Origin: Catenulispora pinisilvae
GTDB lineage: Bacteria; Actinomycetota; Actinomycetes; Streptomycetales; Catenulisporaceae
Reading direction: 5' to 3'
Assembly: GCF_015356865.1 (NCBI RefSeq)
Contig: NZ_JAAFZA010000097.1
Span: 1 to 36,671 of the forward strand
DNA length: 36,671 bases
Positions 29,527 to 36,671 of the stretch are shown here, piece after piece (the first letter of the stretch is position 1; each line of letters starts with the position of its first letter). The translations under genes were made by a program, and so were the position numbers. The notes beneath the pieces are model-generated. The model saw only the letters and a list, made by a program, of their open reading frames with translations, was not told the DNA's origin and searched no databases.

Positions 29527-30578
29527 CCCGCCTCGCCTTCCATGACCTCGCCGGCCTCGCCGAGATCGCTGCTCTGCCCTTTATATCCGCTCTCGCCGGC
29601 GCCGCCGACGGCGTCACCGCTAACACCGACATCGTCGCCGTCGGCGCCACTGCTAACACCGCCGTTACTGTCGCCGTCACCATCGCCGTCGCCGCGGACA
29701 ACCTCGCCGTCCTCCCCCACCGCGACCCCGACCGGCAGCGCCCGCACCCACCGGCCGATCCGCCCGACCATTTCCCGGCCCGCGGCCTCCCGCGCCGCCG
29801 CGGCCTCGGCGTGCCCGAACCCGGGCTCGATCCACAGCTCGCGCGGCTCGCCCGCGGCCGCGTACAGGGCCTCGGCGTGGGTGAGCGGGAAGTACTTGTC
29901 GGCGTCGCCGTGCACCACCAACAACGGCACCGGCGAGATCCGTCCCACCAGCTCCATCGGCGACTCCGGCACCGGGTCCCAGCCGTTCGGCAGGATGCGC
30001 GTCTTCAGATGCCACGACGACACCGCGCGGCCGACCGGGTGCTGAACCAGCCAGTGCACCAACTTCATCGGGCGCGTGGACTTCTCGAACCACCAGCCCG
30101 GGCCGCTGACCGAGACCACCGCGTCGGTCGCCGAGCCGGGGCCGACGCCCGAGCCGCACAGCCCGGCGTGCCGCACCACCACGGAGGCGCCCATGGAGAA
30201 ACCGACCGTCGCCACATTCTCGTAACCCAGGACCCGGGCCCACTCGACCGCGGCGTGCAGGTCGAACACCTCTAGGTCACCGAGCGTCGACCGGCCGTGT
30301 GACTGTCCGTGACCGCGGAAGTCGAACGCGATGACTCCGCCATATGGACGTAACTGTTTCGCGATCTGGGCCATGTCCCCGGTCCGCCAGGACCCGCTGA
30401 AACCGTGGCACAGGACGAACGCCCAACGGCGATCGACACCTGCTCTATGCACGGCGTTAAGCCGGATCCCATCGGCCGTCAACAGCGTCTGACCCGGCTC
30501 CAGGTGCCCCGAGCTGCGCCTTTGTCCAGGTAAAATACGTGTGAACTCCGGCACGGAAACCTCGGGGAAACGCTTCAT
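29523..30578 (-). CDS. Alpha/beta hydrolase with an acidic Gly/Asp/Ser-rich tail
   Basis: A 351-residue alpha/beta-hydrolase. The oxyanion motif is CHGFSGSW (residues 57-64), the nucleophile elbow GFSMGA has Ser128, the acid is in HGDADKYFP (Asp225/227) and the catalytic His is His256 in GFGHAE. After residue 286 comes a 65-residue acidic, Gly/Asp/Ser-rich tail (GDGDGDGDSNGGVSSGADGD) absent from ordinary homologues. The start ATG (30578) has AGAGGA nine bases upstream, but that site lies in a 7-bp hairpin (30586-30604). It heads the operon with the MoaD-like, Tyr/Gln-rich and LmeA-like genes. The substrate is unknown. Confidence 0.87.
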   Translation of the reverse strand: MKRFPEVSVPEFTRILPGQRRSSGHLEPGQTLLTADGIRLNAVHRAGVDRRWAFVLCHGFSGSWRTGDMAQIAKQLRPYGGVIAFDFRGHGQSHGRSTLGDLEVFDLHAAVEWARVLGYENVATVGFSMGASVVVRHAGLCGSGVGPGSATDAVVSVSGPGWWFEKSTRPMKLVHWLVQHPVGRAVSSWHLKTRILPNGWDPVPESPMELVGRISPVPLLVVHGDADKYFPLTHAEALYAAAGEPRELWIEPGFGHAEAAAAREAAGREMVGRIGRWVRALPVGVAVGEDGEVVRGDGDGDGDSNGGVSSGADGDDVGVSGDAVGGAGESGYKGQSSDLGEAGEVMEGEAG

Positions 30579-30585
30579 GACGGCT

Positions 30586-30620
30586 ATCCTCTCTAACAGA
30601 GGATCCGGGCGACGACGCCC
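30586..30620 (-). promoter_or_regulatory. Hairpins around the ribosome site of the hydrolase gene
   Basis: ATCCTCT-CTAAC-AGAGGAT (30586-30604) is a perfect 7-bp stem whose minus-strand arm contains the AGAGGA Shine-Dalgarno of the hydrolase gene. GGGCG-ACGA-CGCCC (30607-30620) follows directly. Together they could limit translation of the operon's first gene unless opened. Confidence 0.5.
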
Positions 30621-30692
30621 CATGGGTCCTCTACGTGTTTTCTGGCGGGCGCGACAAGAAACGCCCCCGGACAAATGAGGAGCGATCCGCGG

Positions 30693-31499
30693 ATGTCCAG
30701 CTTGTTGTTGTTGACCAACTCACTGACCCCCTCTTCCGAGGTCCTGCCGGCTCTCGGCCTGCTGCTGCACAACGTTCGCGTGGCACCAGCAGAGGCATCC
30801 GCACTGCTCGACACCCCACCGGCCGACGCGATCCTCGTGGACGCCCGCCGCGACCTGCCGCAGATGCGCTCGCTGTGCCGGCTGCTGCGCACCACCGGGG
30901 TGGACTGCCCGCTGCTGCTGATCACCACCGAGGGCGCGCTGGCGGCGGTGACCGCCGACTGGGGCATCGACGACGTGCTGCTGGACTCGGCGGGCCCGGC
31001 CGAGGTCGAGGCCCGGCTGCGGCTGGCGGTCGGGAAGCTGGCGGCCGGGGCGGTGGCCGAGGACGTGCCGCTGGAGATCAAGAGCGGTGACCTGTCCATC
31101 GACGAGGGCACGTACACCGCCCGGGTCCGGAACCGGGTACTGGACCTGACCTTCAAGGAGTTCGAGCTCATCAAGTACCTCGCGCAGCACCCCGGCCGGG
31201 TGTTCACGCGGGCACAGCTGCTGCAGGAGGTGTGGGGCTACGACTACTTCGGCGGCACCCGCACCGTGGACGTACACGTCCGGCGGCTGCGGGCCAAGCT
31301 CGGCGTGGAGCACGAGGCCTTGATCGGCACCGTGCGCAACGTGGGCTACCGCTTCGTCATGCCGGACAAGCGAAGCGGATCCGGCGCCGGCGCGACCACC
31401 GGGTCCAGCGCGGGCACCGAGTCCGAGGAGAGCGCGGACGAGGTTCGAGCCTCCGACGCGGTGAAGCCGACCGCGCAGCACCGTACCGTGGTGGCGTGA
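30693..31499 (+). CDS. glnR: GlnR, OmpR-type global nitrogen regulator
   Basis: A 268-residue orphan response regulator. The receiver-like domain is residues 1-120, opening [20 protein letters not shown] as in Streptomyces GlnR. Asp50 is present ([10 protein letters not shown]), but other phosphorylation-pocket acids are lacking; GlnR is thought to dimerise without phosphorylation. The winged-helix DNA-binding domain is residues 130-230 ([47 protein letters not shown]). The tail is Ser/Gly/Glu-rich. Controls ammonium assimilation genes such as glnA and amtB. Overlaps mshD by GTGA, so its expression is tied to mycothiol synthase. Confidence 0.95.
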   Translation: MSSLLLLTNSLTPSSEVLPALGLLLHNVRVAPAEASALLDTPPADAILVDARRDLPQMRSLCRLLRTTGVDCPLLLITTEGALAAVTADWGIDDVLLDSAGPAEVEARLRLAVGKLAAGAVAEDVPLEIKSGDLSIDEGTYTARVRNRVLDLTFKEFELIKYLAQHPGRVFTRAQLLQEVWGYDYFGGTRTVDVHVRRLRAKLGVEHEALIGTVRNVGYRFVMPDKRSGSGAGATTGSSAGTESEESADEVRASDAVKPTAQHRTVVA

Positions 31500-32425
31500 C
31501 AGGTATCTCCATCGGCGTCGTCCGCCGACCCAACGAGGCGGACGTCGCCACCATCCGGTCCCTCGCCGAGGCCGCGGAGCGGGCCGACGGGGTGGCACCG
31601 CTCCCCGAGCAGGTGCTGCTCCACCTCAAGAACTCCGGTGACACCGACGCCTGGCACTTCGTGGCCCGGCGGCTGGCCGGGCCGGACAAGGGTTCGGAGC
31701 TGATCGGCTACGCCTTCCTCGACAAGTCGAACCCCGAGGAAGGCCCGGCCGCGGAGATCGTCGTCGCGCCCGAGGCCCGGCGCCAGGGCGTCGGCGGCGC
31801 GCTGCTCGACTCGCTGCGGATGAAGGTGCGCCGCGACGACAAGCCGGTGCGCGTCTGGGCCCACGGCGCGCTCCCGGCCGCCGCGGCGCTGGCCGCCAAG
31901 CGCGCTTTGTTGCCCGTCCGCGAGCTGTGGGTGATGGCGCGGCCGCTGGCCGAGGTCCCGCCGACCGTACCGGCCGACGGCATCCGCATCGCCGCGTTCC
32001 GGCCCGGCGTCGACGACGAAGCCTGGGTCGCGGTCAATTCCCGGGCCTTCGCGCACCACCCCGAGCAGGGCGCGATGACCGTGGCGGACCTGCACGAGCG
32101 GATGGCCGAGTCCTGGTTCGACCCGGAGGGCTTCTTCCTGGCCTGGCGCGGCGAGAAGCTGGCCGGCTTCCACTGGACCAAGGTGCACGACCACAGCGCC
32201 TACGGCGACGGCCCGGTCGGCGAGGTCTACGTCCTCGGCCTGGAGCCGGACGAGCAGGGGCGCGGGCTCGGCAGGACCCTGACCCAGGTCGGGCTCCAGT
32301 ACCTGCACGACCGCGGGCTCGGCGAGGTCATCCTCTACGTGGAGGCCGACAACGCCCCGGCGGTGGCGGTCTACACGAAGCTCGGCTTCACTCGACGCAA
32401 CGCCGACATCATGTATCAAGTGTGA
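31496..32425 (+). CDS. mshD: Mycothiol synthase
   Basis: Acetylates cysteinyl-glucosaminyl-inositol with acetyl-CoA, the last step of mycothiol biosynthesis. The 309 residues carry two GNAT domains: the N-terminal one (about 1-145) has [21 protein letters not shown], and the C-terminal active one (about 160-309) has [40 protein letters not shown] and [16 protein letters not shown]. The MshD signature FHWTKVHDH is present. The GTG start overlaps the glnR stop and its own stop is nearly fused to the next ORF. mshA is at 4388, so mycothiol is made by this organism. Confidence 0.96.
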   Translation: MTGISIGVVRRPNEADVATIRSLAEAAERADGVAPLPEQVLLHLKNSGDTDAWHFVARRLAGPDKGSELIGYAFLDKSNPEEGPAAEIVVAPEARRQGVGGALLDSLRMKVRRDDKPVRVWAHGALPAAAALAAKRALLPVRELWVMARPLAEVPPTVPADGIRIAAFRPGVDDEAWVAVNSRAFAHHPEQGAMTVADLHERMAESWFDPEGFFLAWRGEKLAGFHWTKVHDHSAYGDGPVGEVYVLGLEPDEQGRGLGRTLTQVGLQYLHDRGLGEVILYVEADNAPAVAVYTKLGFTRRNADIMYQV

Positions 32426-32427
32426 GT

Positions 32428-32817
32428 ATGGATACTTCCACGCAAAACCCGCGAGTCCTGGTGATCGGCCTGGATCCCTACCGCGTCCCGGGCCCGTGGG
32501 ACCCCAAGCCCACGGCCGACAAGATCGCAGTCGGTCTGGCCACGTTCGCCGAGCACGGCGTCGGCGTCCAGACCTGCCTGTTCGGGCTGGACGGCAGCGA
32601 CGACATCCCGGCGGTCGTCACGGCCGCCCTGAGCACGCAGCCCTGGGAGTGCGTCGTGGTCGGCGGCGGGGTGCGCCGCTCCGACGACGAGAACCTGGGG
32701 CTGTTCGAGCAGGTGATCAACCTGGTCCGGCGGCTCGCCCCGGACGCGGCGATCGCCTTCAACACCGGGGCGGACACCACCTTCGAGGCGGCCGCGCGCT
32801 GGATCGACGTGTCCTGA
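32428..32817 (+). CDS. Conserved hypothetical protein co-translated with mshD
   Basis: A 129-residue small globular protein with no signal peptide or membrane span. It has a beta-alpha pattern: PRVLVIGLDPYRVPGPWDPKP, then GVGVQTCLFGLDGSDD, WECVVVGGGVRRSDDENLGLF and AIAFNTGADTTFEAAARWID. The Gly-rich loops and GGGVR hint at a nucleotide or phosphate site, which is inference. An in-frame GTG at 32422 overlaps the mshD stop (GTGA) and may be the real start, adding two residues. I recall similar proteins in Streptomyces but know of no function. Its last codons are the first unit of a 14-bp tandem repeat. Confidence 0.75.
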   Translation: MDTSTQNPRVLVIGLDPYRVPGPWDPKPTADKIAVGLATFAEHGVGVQTCLFGLDGSDDIPAVVTAALSTQPWECVVVGGGVRRSDDENLGLFEQVINLVRRLAPDAAIAFNTGADTTFEAAARWIDVS

Positions 32818-32857
32818 TCGACGTGTCCTGATCGACGTACCCTGATTGACGTGCCCT
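32802..32857. repeat. 14-bp tandem repeat across a stop codon, four copies
   Basis: GATCGACGTGTCCT occurs exactly twice (32802-32815, 32816-32829), then as GATCGACGTACCCT (32830-32843) and GATTGACGTGCCCT (32844-32857). The first unit encodes the end of the hypothetical protein; the TGA stop spans units 1 and 2. Each junction recreates TGA, and because 14 is not a multiple of 3 stops appear in successive frames. Confidence 0.9.
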
Positions 32858-32894
32858 GAGAGATCGAGTCGGCCGGCTCATCCGGGACCACGCC

Positions 32895-33620
32895 TCAGCC
32901 GGTGACCCCGACCAGCTGCGTGTAGACCACGAGGTTGTCCGCGTAGTGGCTGCCGTCGAAGGCCCCGCCGCAGGTGATGATCCGCAGCTGCGGCGTCCCG
33001 CTGTCGTCGCTGCCGTAGACGCGCTTCGCCGGGAACCGGTCCTTGTCGACCACCTCGACCGACGTCACCCGGAACTGGGCCTTCTTCTTGTCCGCGCGCT
33101 CCACGATCACCAGCGCGCCGGGCTGCACATTGCCCAGCGGGTAGAACACCGCGCGGCCGTAGTCGGTGTCGACGTGCCCGACGATCACCGCCGCGCCGCG
33201 CTCCCCCGGCGTCGGGTCGCCGGTGAACCAGCCCGCCTCGGTCGGCACCGTCATCGGCGGCACCGCGACCGCGCCGTCCTTGTCCAGGCCGAGCCGGATC
33301 AGCGGTGCGTTGATGCCCACCGAGGGGACCTGGACCCGCAGTGGCACCGAGCGCGACAGCGGTGCGGCCACCGGACCGGACCAGTTGCCGAACAGCGCGC
33401 CCTGGGTCGGCGAGGGCGGCCCGGACAGCGCGGTGACGCCGCTGCCCAGCAGCTTGGCCCCGGCCACCACCACGGCCCCCGCGATGGCGATCTTCAGGAG
33501 CTTGTGCCGGCCGCGGGGGCGGTCGGCCGCCGACTCGCCCGGTCCCGGCCCCCCGGCCCGCGAGCCCGGATCGGCGGCCGTGCCGTCCGGGCCCGCGGTC
33601 GGCGGGGGATCAGTTGGCAT
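32895..33620 (-). CDS. Class F sortase
   Basis: A 241-residue membrane-anchored transpeptidase. A Pro/Gly-rich cytoplasmic N-terminus (1-38) is followed by a membrane span at about 42-63 (LKIAIAGAVVVAGAKLLGSG), then the sortase barrel. Catalytic His149 is in VGHVDTDYG and Cys217 in ITCGGAFD. The position between Tyr and Asp-Asn (HYADN), where many class F enzymes carry the third catalytic residue Arg, is Ala here. The start is ATG 33620, overlapping the upstream gene by 11 bases; a GTG at 33635 is possible. It is co-transcribed with a surface protein that lacks an obvious sorting motif. Confidence 0.88.
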   Translation of the reverse strand: MPTDPPPTAGPDGTAADPGSRAGGPGPGESAADRPRGRHKLLKIAIAGAVVVAGAKLLGSGVTALSGPPSPTQGALFGNWSGPVAAPLSRSVPLRVQVPSVGINAPLIRLGLDKDGAVAVPPMTVPTEAGWFTGDPTPGERGAAVIVGHVDTDYGRAVFYPLGNVQPGALVIVERADKKKAQFRVTSVEVVDKDRFPAKRVYGSDDSGTPQLRIITCGGAFDGSHYADNLVVYTQLVGVTG

Positions 33621-34308
33621 GGGTGCCGTCGGCACCGCGGCGGCGCATGGTCCACAGCCCGTAGCCGACGCCGCCGGCCACCAGGGCGATGCCGCCGGCG
33701 GTCATGCCGACGTCGCCCTTCATCACCGAACCGCCGCCGCCGGCCTTGGGCGGGCTGGTCGGCGAGGGGTTGGTCCCGCCGTAGACGGTGATGCTGGTGA
33801 CGCCGTTCAGGCTGTCGGAGCCGCCGCCGCAGGTGACGTTGACCGACCACTGGCCGTTCTGGGCGCCCGAGACGATCGTGGCGGTGCCGGCCAGGCCCGC
33901 GCCCTTGGGGTTCCGGGTCAGCGAGACCGAGCCGTTGTTGGCGAACACCGAGGAGGTCGCGGTCCCGGAGGTGGGCTGGATGCAGGTCGGGACCGTGATC
34001 TGCACCTGCTGGCCGGGCTTGGCCGAGCCCGGGTTCAGCTCCACCGCCGGACCGCTGAGCCCGCTGCCGCTGGAGCTGCCGGAGCTGCCCGAGGAGTCGG
34101 TGTTCAGCCCGTTCACCGCGTTCTGGACCGCCGAGACGCCGGTGGACACACTCTGGTATCCGCTCTGCAGGCTCTGATAGCCGTTGGACACCGTCGACGC
34201 GCCGTTCTTGACGTTGTCCACCAGATCGCCGGCGCTCGCGTGGTTGTTCATCATCCACAACAGCGCGACCGCGCCGCCGCCCACCACCAGAGTCTTCATC
34301 CCGAACAT
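33610..34308 (-). CDS. Surface protein with signal segment and C-terminal anchor, next to sortase
   Basis: A 232-residue exported protein. An N-terminal hydrophobic segment (MFGMKTLVVGGGAVALLWMM) is followed by a repetitive stretch (GYQSLQSGYQSVSTGVSAVQ), a Ser/Gly linker, then an Ig-like domain at about 85-180 with two Cys (PTCIQP, VTCGGG). A Pro/Gly linker follows, then a C-terminal span (VGMTAGGIALVAGGVGYGLW) with a basic end (MRRRGADGTHAN). This is the layout of a wall-anchored protein, but no LPxTG-like motif precedes the span. AGGAGG lies nine bases before the ATG at 34308. It is probably a membrane-anchored partner or atypical substrate of the adjacent sortase. Confidence 0.75.
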   Translation of the reverse strand: MFGMKTLVVGGGAVALLWMMNNHASAGDLVDNVKNGASTVSNGYQSLQSGYQSVSTGVSAVQNAVNGLNTDSSGSSGSSSGSGLSGPAVELNPGSAKPGQQVQITVPTCIQPTSGTATSSVFANNGSVSLTRNPKGAGLAGTATIVSGAQNGQWSVNVTCGGGSDSLNGVTSITVYGGTNPSPTSPPKAGGGGSVMKGDVGMTAGGIALVAGGVGYGLWTMRRRGADGTHAN

Positions 34309-34526
34309 CTCGCCGGGCCTCCTGTCGTTGAGGGTTCGAAGCGGCAAAACAAGGGAACGGTGGACCCCAGCGGGGTACACCTTCCAGATCCATCGATACC
34401 GTCGCGGAAGGGGTTTCACCTGTTGAGCAGCGCATTTTCGCCCGGATGGCGCAGGCGGTCACCCGGACGCCGAGAATCCACCCTCCCGATACCCCGCGTT
34501 CACGCCCACCTGTCAAGCTCGGAATC
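34309..34526. other. Divergent gap between the surface protein and ppk
   Basis: This 218-base gap holds the Shine-Dalgarno of the surface gene (34314-34319) and a hairpin with ACCCC/GGGGT arms (34364-34376). GGTCACCCGGA at 34457-34467 resembles one half of a PHO box but has no tandem partner. No clear sigma-70 promoter was found. If ppk starts at the in-frame ATG 34446, the last 80 bases are coding. Confidence 0.4.
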
Positions 34527-36620
34527 ATGACCGGCCCGGCCCCCGAGACCCGCTTCCTGGACCGGGAGATCTCCTGGCTTCGCTTCAACGAACGGGTCCT
34601 GGAACTCGCCCAGGACTCCGCTCAAGTCCCGCTGCTGGAGCGCGCCCGCTTCCTGGCGATCTTCGCCTCGAACCTCGACGAGTTCTACATGGTCCGGGTC
34701 GCCGGCCTGCGCCGGCGGCTGGCCACCGGCGTGGCCACCACGTCCGCCTCCGGCCTGCCGCCGCGCGAGGTGCTGCGCCGGATCCTGGCTGAGACCAGGG
34801 AACTGATGGCCCGGCACGCCGGGGTGTTCCAGGAGAAGCTGCGGCCCGAGCTCGCGGCCGTCGGGATAAACATCATCCGCTGGGGCGACCTGGACGCCGA
34901 GGAGCGGGAGAAGCTGTTCCAGCAGTTCCGCAACCAGCTGTTCCCGGTGCTGACGCCGCTGGCGGTGGACCCGGCGCATCCGTTCCCTTACATCTCCGGC
35001 CTGTCGCTGAACCTGGCGGTCTCGCTGCGCGACCCGGACACCGGCCAGGAGCACTTCGCCCGGGTCAAGGTGCCGCCGCTGCTGCCCCGGTTCGTGCCGG
35101 CGAACCCGGGCCGCTACGTGCCGGTCGAGGACGTCATCGCCGCGCACCTGGCGCTGCTGTTCCCGGGCATGGAGATCCTGGACCACCACGCGTTCCGGGT
35201 CACCCGCAACGAAGACCTCGAAGTCGAGGCGGACACCGACGAGAACCTGCTGCAGGCCCTGGAGCGGGAGCTGATGCGGCGCCGCTTCGGACCGCCGGTG
35301 CGGCTGGAGGTCGACGAGAACATCCGGCCGCAGGTGCTGGACCTGCTGGTCCGCGAGCTGGACATCACCGAGGACGAGGTCTTCAAGCTCTCCGCGCCGC
35401 TGGACCTGACCGGCCTGAACCAGATCGCCGACATCGGCAAGGCCGGGGAGTACAGCGAGCTGGTCTTCAAGTCGTTCGTCACCAAGACCCACCCGGACCT
35501 GGCCGACGAGGGCCCCGGCAAGCCCGCCGACATCTTCGCCGCGATCCGGCGCCGGGACATCCTGCTGCACCACCCCTATGACTCCTTCGCCACCAGCGTC
35601 CAGGCCTTCCTGGAGCAGGCCGCCGAGGACCCGGACGTCCTGGCGATCAAGCAGACCCTGTACCGCACCAGCGGCGACTCGCCGATCATCGACGCGCTCG
35701 TCGACGCCGCCGAGGCCGGCAAGCAGGTGCTGGTGCTGGTGGAGATCAAGGCCCGGTTCGACGAGCACGCGAACATCTCCTGGGCCCGCAAGCTGGAGCA
35801 GGCCGGCTGCCACGTGGTCTACGGGCTGATCGGGCTCAAGACGCACTGCAAGCTCTCGCTCGTGGTGCGCCGGGAGGGCAACTCGCTGCGCCGCTACTCC
35901 CACATCGGCACCGGCAACTACAACCCCAAGACCGCCCGGCTCTATGAGGACCTGGGCCTGCTGACCTGTGACAACGAGATCGGGGCGGACCTGTCGGACC
36001 TGTTCAACCGGCTGTCCGGCTACGCCCACCCGACCAAGTTCGGCCGGCTGCTCACCGCGCCCAACGCCCTGCGGCCCGGGCTGATCGACCTGATCGGACA
36101 GCAGCGCGCACTGGCCGAGGCCGGCAAGCCGTCCCGGGTCCGGATCAAGGTGAACTCGATCGTCGACGAGGCCCTGATCGACGCCCTCTACGAGGCCTCG
36201 CAGGCCGGCGTCCCGGTCGAGGTCTGGGTGCGCGGCATCTGCGCGCTGCGCCCGGGGGTCGAGGGGCTCAGCGAGAACATCAGGGTCCGCAGCGTCCTGG
36301 GCCGGTTCCTGGAGCACTCCCGGGCCTTCGTGTTCGGGCTGGAGGAGACGGCCCAGGTGTGGATCGGCAGTTCGGACCTGATGCACCGGAACCTGGACCG
36401 CCGGGTGGAGACCCTGGTCCGGCTGGTCGAACCGGTACAGCGGCGGGCCATCTCGGCGCTGTTCGACCTGGCGATGGACCCCAAGACCGCGGCCTGGGAC
36501 CTGGCCGGCGACGGCACCTGGACCCGGTCGGAGTACGCCGAGGACGGCAGCCCGCTGGCCGACCTGCAGAACACGCTCATCACCGAGCGCGCCGACTGGT
36601 GGAGCCGGCGGACGGGGTGA
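34527..36620 (+). CDS. ppk: Polyphosphate kinase 1
   Basis: Makes inorganic polyphosphate from ATP reversibly; the enzyme is a membrane-associated tetramer. The protein has 697 residues with all four domains: N-terminal [19 protein letters not shown], the head domain, then C1/C2 with [60 protein letters not shown] and [26 protein letters not shown]. The catalytic, autophosphorylated His is within these PLD-like HxK blocks. ATG 34527 fits the family start; an in-frame ATG at 34446 would add 27 unconserved residues. In actinomycetes ppk is usually controlled by phosphate supply (PhoP) and stress. Confidence 0.96.
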   Translation: MTGPAPETRFLDREISWLRFNERVLELAQDSAQVPLLERARFLAIFASNLDEFYMVRVAGLRRRLATGVATTSASGLPPREVLRRILAETRELMARHAGVFQEKLRPELAAVGINIIRWGDLDAEEREKLFQQFRNQLFPVLTPLAVDPAHPFPYISGLSLNLAVSLRDPDTGQEHFARVKVPPLLPRFVPANPGRYVPVEDVIAAHLALLFPGMEILDHHAFRVTRNEDLEVEADTDENLLQALERELMRRRFGPPVRLEVDENIRPQVLDLLVRELDITEDEVFKLSAPLDLTGLNQIADIGKAGEYSELVFKSFVTKTHPDLADEGPGKPADIFAAIRRRDILLHHPYDSFATSVQAFLEQAAEDPDVLAIKQTLYRTSGDSPIIDALVDAAEAGKQVLVLVEIKARFDEHANISWARKLEQAGCHVVYGLIGLKTHCKLSLVVRREGNSLRRYSHIGTGNYNPKTARLYEDLGLLTCDNEIGADLSDLFNRLSGYAHPTKFGRLLTAPNALRPGLIDLIGQQRALAEAGKPSRVRIKVNSIVDEALIDALYEASQAGVPVEVWVRGICALRPGVEGLSENIRVRSVLGRFLEHSRAFVFGLEETAQVWIGSSDLMHRNLDRRVETLVRLVEPVQRRAISALFDLAMDPKTAAWDLAGDGTWTRSEYAEDGSPLADLQNTLITERADWWSRRTG

Positions 36621-36671
36621 GCGCTGTGGGGGCGGGATCACAAGGGGCGGACGGGCCGGCGCTGCCTTTCG

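Noticed and set aside
34330..34350. GGTTCGAA resembling a tRNA T-loop
   Set aside because: There is no matching acceptor stem, anticodon arm or D-loop around it.
34457..34467. PHO-box-like GGTCACCCGGA upstream of ppk
   Set aside because: Only one 11-base unit fits; PHO boxes need tandem units, and the adjacent 11-mers do not match. It may also lie inside the coding region if ppk starts at 34446.

Overview
The window is very GC-rich with strongly GC-biased third codon positions, many GTG starts, GTGA/ATGA start-stop overlaps and several leaderless genes. It carries two mycothiol genes (mshA, mshD), a GlnR-type nitrogen regulator and an RsiG-like partner of a WhiG-type sigma factor. Together these indicate a chromosomal segment of a sporulating, mycelial actinomycete (Streptomyces/Catenulispora-like; the genus cannot be settled from sequence alone). 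No phage, insertion sequence, CRISPR array, tRNA or rRNA was seen. From memory, the ppk - mshD - glnR - sulfurtransferase - fur - rsiG - mshA - gpmA content matches a conserved Streptomyces core block.

Layout. 1-774: a SigE-family ECF sigma factor and the start of its downstream membrane partner. 842-2837: a TetM/OtrA-like ribosomal protection GTPase with a candidate upstream ORF whose hairpin covers the Shine-Dalgarno sequence. 3012-5671: gpmA, a YbjN protein and mshA. 6347-8897: an XRE regulator with a palindromic operator, an HbhA-like coiled-coil protein, a DUF2516 membrane protein and an alpha/beta hydrolase, an order also known from mycobacteria. 8898-9471: a structured, gene-free convergent gap. 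9472-11619: a MarR/DHA2-efflux divergon. 11672-13216: a PadR/HAAS membrane protein pair. 13263-15164: a DGPF (YCII) protein and an ECF42 sigma factor with a matching promoter. 15199-19931: a secreted protein, an M64 peptidase, a DUF5996 protein, an asparaginase and RsiG. 20136-23180: YgfZ, an anchored metallopeptidase and a Fur protein. 23249-25570: a nitrobindin-like protein, a 34-residue membrane miniprotein, and a rhodanese/DUF1416 operon behind a cysteine-rich leader peptide. 25635-26995: an ECF sigma/anti-sigma pair. 27115-30578: a four-gene operon (hydrolase, MoaD-like, Tyr/Gln-rich membrane protein, LmeA-like). 30693-32817: glnR, mshD and a conserved unknown gene, tightly coupled. 32895-34308: a class F sortase and a surface protein. 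34527-36620: polyphosphate kinase.

Themes. Sulfur/thiol metabolism recurs (mshA, mshD, rhodanese with its Cys leader), as do starvation and nutrient regulation (glnR, ppk, asparaginase) and development (RsiG). The best candidates for under-described biology are the cysteine leader with two mutually exclusive RNA pairings, the leader upstream of the ribosomal protection gene, the Tyr/Gln-rich membrane protein operon, and a window-wide habit of degenerate 8-18 bp tandem repeats at or near gene 3' ends, often containing the stop codon.
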